Part shown: positions 6,658 to 12,385 of the stretch, piece after piece
Layout of the letters: every line of letters begins with the position of its first letter
Numbering within the stretch: position 1 is the stretch's first letter
Virus record (IMG/VR): IMGVR_UViG_3300009164_000192
Location: 1-34,416 of that record
Length of the DNA: 34,416 bases
Source: a virus
Direction: 5' to 3' (one strand)
Notes under the pieces: model-generated
The model's database searches: none
Seen by the model: the letters and a program-made list of their open reading frames with translations, nothing else
Told to the model about the DNA's origin: nothing
Translations under genes and position numbers: made by a program

Positions 6658-7665
6658 ATGGAAAACCAGACCGGAACGACCGAATCCACCCCCACGGGCG
6701 ATGCGGCGACCGAAGGCAGCGAGGGCCAGGACCTCGTTTCTTCGGGCGCCGGGTCGTCCGAAGGAAGGTCCTCGGGTTTTGACTCGGCGGCTGCGGATGC
6801 CGCGATGAAACCGACTCTTGGTTCCGCCAAGAGTCCAGCCGACGCGGCCAAGCCGGCGGCACCAAAAGTTCCGACCGCTGCCGAAAAACGGCGATACGCG
6901 CTCAAGGTCGATGGACAGGACATCGAGGAGGAGTTGAGCGACGACGAGATTCGCGTGCGGCTTCAAAAGGCCCATGCGGTCGACAAGCGGTTTGCCGAGG
7001 TTGCTAATCAGCGCAAGCAAATCGAGGCGGCGCTGAGCCAACTCAAGAACGATCCGGCCAAGGCGCTGAAAGAGATCGCCGGTCTCGATCTCGACGAGTG
7101 GGCCGAGAAGCGTATTCTGGAGCGATACCAGGAGGCCATGCTTCCCGAGGCCGAGCGCGAAAAGGCCGAGATGCAGAAGAAGCTGGCCGATTATGAACGC
7201 CAGTTCGAGGAGCAGAAGACCGCCGCCGAGAGCGCCAAGCAGCAGGCGTACGAGCAGCAGGTGTTCGAGAAGACCGAGCAGGAATTCATTCAGGCGGTCG
7301 AAACGCTCGGGTACGACAAGGGCTTTTCGCGCACGGTGCTCGTGCCGATGATGGCTGAGATTGCCGAGTCGGCGCTGGACTACGGCGTCGAGCTAACGCC
7401 GTCGCAGATGGCAGCGGAAGCGAACAAGCGGCTGGAGACCATCCACCGTCGTCAGGTGCAGGGACTCAAGGGCGAGCAGCTTCTGAGGTACTTGGGCGAC
7501 GACGTGGTAACCGAGGCCATTCGAGCGAAGCTGGCGGCGACTCGCGGACCTTCGGCCGCGCCCTCGACGCCTCCGCCTCCCGCTCGCAAGCCCGTGACCG
7601 AGGCCCCGCGCAAGCCGATGACGCCGCAGGAGTGGCGGATGAAACACCTGTACGGCATGGAATGA
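6658..7665 (+). CDS. Capsid scaffolding protein
   Basis: The 335-aa protein has a Ser/Gly/Ala-rich disordered N-terminus (1-70), a small folded segment (RRYALKVDGQDIEEELSDDE, about 78-97), a long Lys/Glu/Gln coiled coil (about 100-215) and a Pro-rich C-terminus ending in the basic stretch MTPQEWRMKHLYGME. Scaffolds bind the capsid shell through such basic C-terminal helices and leave after assembly. Its place between portal and major capsid genes is the standard one. Shine-Dalgarno is weak (AGGCAAGG 4-11 nt before ATG). It ends 37 nt before the tRNA-like element and its terminator. Confidence 0.85.
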   Translation: MENQTGTTESTPTGDAATEGSEGQDLVSSGAGSSEGRSSGFDSAAADAAMKPTLGSAKSPADAAKPAAPKVPTAAEKRRYALKVDGQDIEEELSDDEIRVRLQKAHAVDKRFAEVANQRKQIEAALSQLKNDPAKALKEIAGLDLDEWAEKRILERYQEAMLPEAEREKAEMQKKLADYERQFEEQKTAAESAKQQAYEQQVFEKTEQEFIQAVETLGYDKGFSRTVLVPMMAEIAESALDYGVELTPSQMAAEANKRLETIHRRQVQGLKGEQLLRYLGDDVVTEAIRAKLAATRGPSAAPSTPPPPARKPVTEAPRKPMTPQEWRMKHLYGME

Positions 7666-7702
7666 CCATGCCGTCCGGAAAGCTACGGGATGGAATAGGG
7701 TT

Positions 7703-7764
7703 GGCAGTCGAGTAGCTCAGCGGGAGAGCCTCGGGACGCTGGTTCGAGTCCAGCCTCGACTGTC
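7703..7764 (+). ncRNA. tRNA-like element lacking the anticodon arm
   Basis: The 62-nt segment folds as a cloverleaf with one leaf missing. The acceptor stem is GGCAGTCGAG (7703-7712) with CTCGACTGTC (7755-7764), 10 bp with one G-U. Then come TA (7713-7714, standard positions 8-9), a D stem GCTC/GAGC (7715-7718, 7726-7729) with loop AGCGGGA, and a T arm GCTGG-TTCGAGT-CCAGC (7738-7754) with the invariant TTCRA loop. Between D and T arms only CTCGGGAC (8 nt) is present, where an ordinary tRNA has about 22 nt of anticodon arm and variable loop. No CCA is encoded. It cannot decode as drawn; it may be a decayed tRNA, or an RNase P/Z processing signal in the late mRNA. Confidence 0.75.
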
Positions 7765-7769
7765 AAATC

Positions 7770-7813
7770 TAGGGGCCGATACGGACAGTCCGTATCGACC
7801 CCTATTTCTTTTT
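7770..7813 (+). terminator. Strong intrinsic terminator after the tRNA-like element
   Basis: A 16-bp stem with a single mismatch (7770-7785 with 7789-7804), a CAG loop and then TTTCTTTTT (7805-7813). It lies six bases past the tRNA-like element and about 200 nt before the capsid gene, so full-length late transcription must read through it or restart beyond it. Confidence 0.9.
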
Positions 7814-7978
7814 GGCAAGGAAACAAGAAAGGACGAAAGGGATAGGACGCTCACGCCATCTGACCACCTTTCCTCCGGTTCTTGGAGCAGACCGCACACG
7901 GACGCCGCAAGGCTATCCGCGGAAAGCGACAAGGAACTGACCGCACGAACGTAAGCCCAACGTCCGATAACCCCCTCC

Positions 7979-7995
7979 GCTTCGCAAAGCGAAGC
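7979..7995 (+). promoter_or_regulatory. Perfect 7-bp hairpin in the capsid gene leader
   Basis: GCTTCGC-AAA-GCGAAGC forms a perfect stem with a 3-nt loop, ending 18 nt before the capsid ATG and just before the AAGGCAAGG ribosome site. With no U-tract it is not a terminator. It could protect or present the ribosome site of a highly translated mRNA. The rest of 7814-7978 holds no promoter I can defend. Confidence 0.6.
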
Positions 7996-8013
7996 CCCGA
8001 AAGGCAAGGCATC

Positions 8014-9282
8014 ATGTCGAATCAGGCGAATGACGTTTCTACACTCAACGGTCTTTTCAAGACCCAGTACGCTCCGGATCTGAACGATCTCATCCCGCAG
8101 CACGCCATTCTTCAGCAGAAGATCAAGTACGTTCCGGCCGACAAGCAGAACGGTGCCTTCTACGCTGTTCCGTGCGTGCTCCAGAGCAACCAGGGCGTGA
8201 GCTACCTGGGCGAGGGCGGCGGCGTTTCTGACCTGAATGACGCGATCAACGCGATCATGAAGGAGGCTCAGGTCAAGGGCAGCGAGCTGAACATCCGTGG
8301 CCAGCTGAGCTACAAGGCGCTCTCGCAGGCCGCGACGGCTGGTGCTCGCGCGTTCAAGAAGTCCTCCTCGTGGCTCGTTGAGGACATGGCGAACGTGTCG
8401 TTTACCCGCCTTGAGCTGTCGACCATCTACGGCCAGGTCGGTCTTGGCAAGGTCGAGAGCAACACCTCGACGGGTTCGGGCGCGTGCGACATCGTTATCA
8501 CCGAGCCGACGTGGGCGACCGGCATCTGGGTCGTCCTTGAGGGCGCTCAGTTCGACTTCTGGAACTCTGCTGGCAAGCCCTGCACGGCCAAGCTGGTGAA
8601 GGTCAACTCGGACCTCCGCAAGCTGTCGTTCACGACTATCTCGGGCAATGAGACGCTTATCGTCGCTGGCGATGACGTCTACCCGAGGGGTGCGAAGGTG
8701 GGTACCGGAACCGCCGCGTCCAACTACAACGAGATGGCGGGTCTCTTCAAGCAGTACAACCCGGCCACCGTCGAGCTGTTCGGCATCACGCGCACCCCGT
8801 ACACCCTGCTTCAGGGCAACGAGTACGCCAGCGTGGGCGAGATCAGCTCGGCCAAGGTCGTTCAGGGCGCGAGCCTCGCGGTTGACAAGGGTCTGATGAC
8901 GGACGCCGTGTTCCTCTGCGGCACCAAGACCTTCGCGGACCTGAACGCCGAGAACATGGGCCTCCGCATGTTCGACAGCTCGTACTCGCCCGCTAAGGCC
9001 GAGAACGGGGCGCAGGCGCTGACCTACGACCACATCAACGGCAAGATCACGGTCATCTGCCATCCGTTCATCAAGAGCGCCGACGCGCTGCTGATGGACG
9101 CGAACGACGCGCTGTTCGTCGGTTCCAGCAAGCCCACGTTTGAGATTCCGGGCATGCCGGACCGCTTCTTCCGCCTCGTGCAGGACAAGAACGCGGTCGA
9201 GCTCCAGAACTATGCGGATCTCGCGGTGTTCGTCCACAAGCCGGGTCAGGGCGTCATCTACTCGGGCATCACGCACGGGTAG
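8014..9282 (+). CDS. Major capsid protein
   Basis: The 422-aa protein starts MSNQANDVSTLNGLFKTQYA, and its size and content fit an HK97-fold capsid subunit of a podovirus-like phage: an N-terminal helical arm (residues 5-45), glycine-rich GVSYLGEGGGVSD near 65-77, alternating helices and strands, and a C-terminal VQDKNAVELQNYADLAVFVHKPG typical of a P-domain end (last part). ATG 8014 has AAGG twice within 14 nt upstream; an in-frame start at 7882 would translate the leader hairpin and is unlikely. The gene follows the scaffold and is bracketed by terminators at 7770-7813 and 9303-9340, as expected for the most abundant virion protein. Fold assignment is by context, not alignment. Confidence 0.85.
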   Translation: MSNQANDVSTLNGLFKTQYAPDLNDLIPQHAILQQKIKYVPADKQNGAFYAVPCVLQSNQGVSYLGEGGGVSDLNDAINAIMKEAQVKGSELNIRGQLSYKALSQAATAGARAFKKSSSWLVEDMANVSFTRLELSTIYGQVGLGKVESNTSTGSGACDIVITEPTWATGIWVVLEGAQFDFWNSAGKPCTAKLVKVNSDLRKLSFTTISGNETLIVAGDDVYPRGAKVGTGTAASNYNEMAGLFKQYNPATVELFGITRTPYTLLQGNEYASVGEISSAKVVQGASLAVDKGLMTDAVFLCGTKTFADLNAENMGLRMFDSSYSPAKAENGAQALTYDHINGKITVICHPFIKSADALLMDANDALFVGSSKPTFEIPGMPDRFFRLVQDKNAVELQNYADLAVFVHKPGQGVIYSGITHG

Positions 9283-9302
9283 TCGGACCAAGGTCTGAGA
9301 AT

Positions 9303-9340
9303 CGGCCCACCTTCCGAAAGGGAGGTGGGCCGTTTCGTTT
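9303..9340 (+). terminator. Intrinsic terminator after the capsid gene
   Basis: CGGCCCACCT pairs with AGGTGGGCCG (9303-9312 with 9323-9332) around a short CCGAAAGG-containing loop, followed by TTTCGTTT. It lies 21 nt after the capsid stop. It likely reduces, rather than ends, transcription of downstream structural genes. Confidence 0.8.
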
Positions 9341-9351
9341 GTCGAGGACCG

Positions 9352-9371
9352 TAAACAAGACCGACGAGGAG
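9352..9371 (+). promoter_or_regulatory. TAAACAAG leader with GAGGAG ribosome site
   Basis: TAAACAAG (9352-9359), 6 nt, GAGGAG (9366-9371), 6 nt, then ATG 9378. One of five copies of this leader layout in the late operon; this one comes 12 nt after a terminator T-tract. Confidence 0.6.
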
Positions 9372-9377
9372 TTTCCC

Positions 9378-9632
9378 ATGCCGCGTTACGTCCTTCCGAA
9401 CGATCCGGCCCTGTCCGCCGCCAGCGTGACACCGAACGACTTGGCCGACCTTCCGAACTACTCGCGGATGCTGTACGTTGGTGTCGGTGGGTCCGGTAAG
9501 CATGTTCGCGTCACGACGCTCAACGGTCACGACGTGGTGTTCAAGAACGTGCCGACCGGCATGCTCACGGTGCAGGCCGTAAAGGTCTGGGCCAACGGAA
9601 CGACGGCCACCGAGATTCTGGCGCTCTGGTAA
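9378..9632 (+). CDS. Small conserved virion-type protein (84 aa)
   Basis: MPRYVLPNDPALSAASVTPN leads into a small beta-rich domain, MLYVGVGGSGKHVRVTTLNG, with VVFKNVPTGMLTVQAVKVW and the end TTATEILALW. Proteins of this size and pattern often lie next to capsid and tail genes in tailed phages; I cannot name the exact role, decoration or head completion being the likeliest. The ATG at 9378 carries the TAAACAAG/GAGGAG leader, so it is preferred over the in-frame start at 9339, which lies in the terminator. It is the first gene past the capsid terminator. Confidence 0.65.
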   Translation: MPRYVLPNDPALSAASVTPNDLADLPNYSRMLYVGVGGSGKHVRVTTLNGHDVVFKNVPTGMLTVQAVKVWANGTTATEILALW

Positions 9633-9644
9633 TCGAGGTCACCG

Positions 9645-10736
9645 ATGGCATTTCCGCGCATTGAAATCTACCCTAGAGCACATCAACCCCTCGTCGGCGA
9701 TGAGGACATGGTCATCTCTCAGGGTGGCGTACTGCGAAAAACGAACGCTCAATCCGTCGCGGACCTCGCGGCGCAGGGCGTGTTCGTCACCCTGGCCGGC
9801 GAACTGTTCGTTGCCAAGAACGGGTCGGACACTGCGGGAACCGGCTCGTTGTCAAGGCCGTTTGCGACCATCGGTGCGGCCCTGACCGCAGCTTCAGCCA
9901 ACTACACGGCTACCGACTTTGTCCGCATCAACGTTTCCCCTGGCGAGTACCCTGCCGCCCTCTCTATCACTCGGCATCGTACGTTTATCGTTGGTTCCGA
10001 CGTAACAGCTGAAAGTCGAGCAACCAAGATTGGCCCCGTGACCATCGACTGTGCTTCGGCGACGCAGAAGTACAATGACACGGTCGCGCTCGGAAACATG
10101 CTCATTGAAAGCAATCAGGCCCAGCCCGCGCTTAAGGTCACGGGAGCCGGTCTGTTTACGGTGGACGTGTCCAACGTCTACATCACGACCGGACAGGCCG
10201 CTCAAAACGCGGTGCTGTGTGACGCAAGTCATTCGGACAAGGTTCGCGTCTACTTGCGAAACTGCGTTGTGACCAAGCAGTCTTCGGCCAGTGCAGATGT
10301 CATGCGTTTTCGTCGAGGAGATATCCGAGTCGAGTCCACGCAAGTTTACGCCTCGATTTCTGGCACGGGTAACGGTATCGCTTTTGAAAACAACGCCGTA
10401 GGTCTTCTCGACCGTGTCCTCGTTGACATCTCAACGACCGGCGCGGCTGTTCGCGCAAACTTGGCTTTTGCGACGGCGTCTGCGCCCTTGGTCGTCTCAA
10501 ACAGCAGCCTCGCATCAAGCGCCGTTGGGTCGCCGTGTTTACAGCTTGCCAACACGCTCAGCCTCGCAGCCCTTGTCTGGCAAACCATCTTCACCAAGAC
10601 CCTGAGCGGCGCGGGGGAGTACGCCATCACCGGCACATCGAACGGAAGCACGTTGACGCTGTTGTCCGGCAACATGGCCTTCACAAGCAACAGCACCATC
10701 AACGGCGTGACGCGCGTGGGCATGACCATCGTCTAG
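9645..10736 (+). CDS. Beta-helix-like tail spike or virion adhesin (363 aa)
   Basis: Residues 1-36 (MAFPRIEIYPRAHQPL...GGVLRKT) are nearly identical to the start of the next gene, a shared N-terminal module likely anchoring both to the virion. Residues from about 58 on (FVAKNGSDTAGTGSLSRPFA, then TIGAALTAA) match the opening of right-handed beta-helix proteins of the pectate-lyase type, and the rest is a series of short strands (VRVYLRNCVV, IRVESTQVYA, LLDRVLVDIS, LVVSNSSLAS) consistent with beta-helix coils. Such proteins bind or cut surface polysaccharides, but I see no identifiable catalytic pair. The ATG at 9645 follows the previous stop by 12 nt with GAGGTCACCG upstream. Confidence 0.7.
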   Translation: MAFPRIEIYPRAHQPLVGDEDMVISQGGVLRKTNAQSVADLAAQGVFVTLAGELFVAKNGSDTAGTGSLSRPFATIGAALTAASANYTATDFVRINVSPGEYPAALSITRHRTFIVGSDVTAESRATKIGPVTIDCASATQKYNDTVALGNMLIESNQAQPALKVTGAGLFTVDVSNVYITTGQAAQNAVLCDASHSDKVRVYLRNCVVTKQSSASADVMRFRRGDIRVESTQVYASISGTGNGIAFENNAVGLLDRVLVDISTTGAAVRANLAFATASAPLVVSNSSLASSAVGSPCLQLANTLSLAALVWQTIFTKTLSGAGEYAITGTSNGSTLTLLSGNMAFTSNSTINGVTRVGMTIV

Positions 10737-10745
10737 AGGTTCTTC

Positions 10746-11234
10746 ATGGCGTTTCCGCGCATTGAAATCTACCCAAGGGCTCACCAACCGCTGTCTGGCG
10801 ACGAGGACTTGGTCGTTTCGCAGGGTGGCGTTCTTCGTAAGACCTCGACTGACTCCATTGCTGCGCTGGCGACGGGCGGCGGCGGTGGCGACGGAACAAC
10901 GACCTTCGGTGGTGCTGCTTCAACCTTGCCCGCGGGAACAAGTGTTGGAATCGGTCCTTCCGGTACGCTCATTGAGTGTAAGGCCTCGGACGGCACAAGC
11001 ATGCCCTCGTTTGTCGGGTTTTTGCTCGACCCGACCACGAACAAGGTACAGACGCAGGGTTTGTTCATCACAAGCGGATTGACGCCTGGAGCTTCCTATT
11101 TTGTGGGCAATAGCGGTGGCATCACGCTTACGGCCCCGACCGCATCAGGATACGCGGTTCAGTGCATCGGAGCCGCCTACACTTCCACCAGGCTGTTCGT
11201 TCAGCCAAGCATCATCATTCTCAATGACGGCTAA
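10746..11234 (+). CDS. Virion adhesin-like protein sharing the N-terminal module (162 aa)
   Basis: The first 36 residues repeat the N-terminus of the 363-aa protein (MAFPRIEIYPRAHQPLSGDE, then the SQGGVLRKT end), followed by a glycine-rich hinge (ATGGGGGDGTTTFGG) and a different beta-rich C-terminal domain of about 100 residues (PSFVGFLLDPTTNKVQTQGL ... SYFVGNSGGITLTAP). This is the layout of interchangeable receptor-binding or decoration modules on a common anchor. ATG 10746 has AGAGGTTC upstream. The next gene begins inside its last codons (ATG at 11224), an 11-nt overlap. The C-terminal domain family is not recognised. Confidence 0.65.
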   Translation: MAFPRIEIYPRAHQPLSGDEDLVVSQGGVLRKTSTDSIAALATGGGGGDGTTTFGGAASTLPAGTSVGIGPSGTLIECKASDGTSMPSFVGFLLDPTTNKVQTQGLFITSGLTPGASYFVGNSGGITLTAPTASGYAVQCIGAAYTSTRLFVQPSIIILNDG

Positions 11235-11616
11235 AAGTCCCAAGCCCAAGATTTCCAAGGACGCCTTGAAGCCGAAGGTGTCTTTGTCCGACCTGCCGCA
11301 GCCCAAACCCGTTGTGAAGCTGCTTGATGACGAGCATCGACAGCTCGTGACCGCCGCTCTAGAGGGCGAGGCGTCGAACGAGAGAGCCGCAAGACTGCGG
11401 CTGGAACGTCTTGTCTTGCTTGCGCGCATCGACCCAGAGAATCGCGTGCTCGCCCTTGAAAAGGCAGTCGCCGAGTGCGGCGAGCGACTGTCGAAGGCGG
11501 AAACAAGGCACAACGAGTGGATGAGCCGTGTGCGCGAGCGGACGGGCATCCAGACCGAATTCACGTTCGACTCCGAGACCGGGGTCATTACCACCGAGAT
11601 TTCCTCGGGGCAGTAG
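11224..11616 (+). CDS. Hypothetical helical protein (130 aa)
   Basis: The start overlaps the preceding gene by 11 nt (ATGACGGCTAA), indicating coupling. The first 35 residues are basic and Lys/Pro-rich (KSPKPKISKDALKPKVSLSD); residues 40-110 form a charged helix or coiled coil (RAARLRLERLVLLARIDPEN, VLALEKAVAECGERLSKAET), and the end is a small acidic beta segment (TEFTFDSETGVITTEIS). Coupled small helical proteins beside fibre genes can be fibre chaperones or linkers; that is only a suggestion. Confidence 0.6.
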   Translation: MTAKSPKPKISKDALKPKVSLSDLPQPKPVVKLLDDEHRQLVTAALEGEASNERAARLRLERLVLLARIDPENRVLALEKAVAECGERLSKAETRHNEWMSRVRERTGIQTEFTFDSETGVITTEISSGQ

Positions 11617-11625
11617 GAGGCAGCA

Positions 11626-12300
11626 ATGGCTAGCATCAAGAGTGTGTTCAGTGCGGGCGCGGGCAAGGTCAAGGAGATCGCTGGTCTGGCGTACAACGAC
11701 GCCGCTGGTGGGTCGCTCGACGTCACTTTGCCTATCGTTTCGACGGCGGCAATCTCGGGTACGGACCTGACGGCTTCGGGTTTGGTCACGGGCGACACCC
11801 TCAACATCGGCGCGGCGACTACGGCGGCGGACGGCTTTGCCATCTCGTCCGACTCGGCTGGCGGCGGCGACAGCAAGCTCGCGACCGCGGGTTACGTTGA
11901 CGCGCAGGTCAGCGTCATCGCCTCGGGTGTCTCGCTCCAGACTTTCACGGTCGATTCCGCGACGGGTCTGGCTGTGGGTAAGGTCGTCTGCCTTGCGTCG
12001 GGGACGAACGCTCCGCTGGCGCTTGCCGACAAGGATGCGGACCTCACTTCCAATGCCATCGGCATCATCAAGAGCATCGACACCCTCGACGTCACCGTGC
12101 AGCTCGACGCCGAGATTGCGGTTCCGAGCCTCGGCGGTCTGGCTTCGGTCGGCGAGCCGGCGTTTGTGGGCGATAGCGGCGCGATCCTGCCCTACAGCTC
12201 GCTGGCTTCGGGCGACTTCGCCACGCAGGTCGGGTACGTTTCCGATGTGGCGGGCAAGAAGATCGTGCTCGTCCTCAAGACCTTTGGCGAGCTGGCCTAG
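11626..12300 (+). CDS. Structural protein, possible head or fibre decoration (224 aa)
   Basis: The protein is Ala/Ser/Gly-rich with alternating short strands. Residues 20-90 (VTLPIVSTAAISGTDLTASG ... SKLATAGYVDAQV) resemble the stalk part of phage fibres, where KLATAGYVDAQV is a typical trimerising-stalk phrase. Residues 100-224 form a beta domain (FTVDSATGLAVGKVVCLASG, AIGIIKSIDTLDVTVQLDA, VGYVSDVAGKKIVLVLKTF) of the type seen in capsid-decorating or head-fibre tips. AGGAGG precedes ATG 11626 by 6 nt. It is followed by a GC-rich hairpin (12327-12354). Exact role not determined. Confidence 0.6.
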   Translation: MASIKSVFSAGAGKVKEIAGLAYNDAAGGSLDVTLPIVSTAAISGTDLTASGLVTGDTLNIGAATTAADGFAISSDSAGGGDSKLATAGYVDAQVSVIASGVSLQTFTVDSATGLAVGKVVCLASGTNAPLALADKDADLTSNAIGIIKSIDTLDVTVQLDAEIAVPSLGGLASVGEPAFVGDSGAILPYSSLASGDFATQVGYVSDVAGKKIVLVLKTFGELA

Positions 12301-12326
12301 TTCCATCAACTCGTGACCTAGCGCAG

Positions 12327-12354
12327 CGCCCCTCGGCCTTATGGTCGGGGGGCG
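12327..12354 (+). terminator. GC-rich hairpin, probable weak terminator or attenuator
   Basis: CGCCCCTCGGCC (12327-12338), loop TTAT, GGTCGGGGGGCG (12343-12354): 12 bp with two G-U pairs. No U-tract follows (TTCGCGTAAAC), so termination would be inefficient; a transcript 3' end stabiliser or pause site is equally possible. It directly precedes a TAAACAAG leader. Confidence 0.55.
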
Positions 12355-12360
12355 TTCGCG

Positions 12361-12380
12361 TAAACAAGACCGTCGAGGAG
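12361..12380 (+). promoter_or_regulatory. TAAACAAG leader with GAGGAG ribosome site
   Basis: TAAACAAG (12361-12368), 6 nt, GAGGAG (12375-12380), 5 nt, ATG 12386. It begins 7 nt after the hairpin at 12327-12354. Confidence 0.6.
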
Positions 12381-12385
12381 TTCTC

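Noticed and set aside
7703-7764. Ordinary functional tRNA gene
   Set aside because: The region between D and T arms is only 8 nt, so there is no anticodon arm; no 3' CCA is encoded.
7717-9432. 571-aa open frame on the minus strand
   Set aside because: Antisense to the capsid gene, spans two terminators and the tRNA-like element, and has only shadow-type composition.
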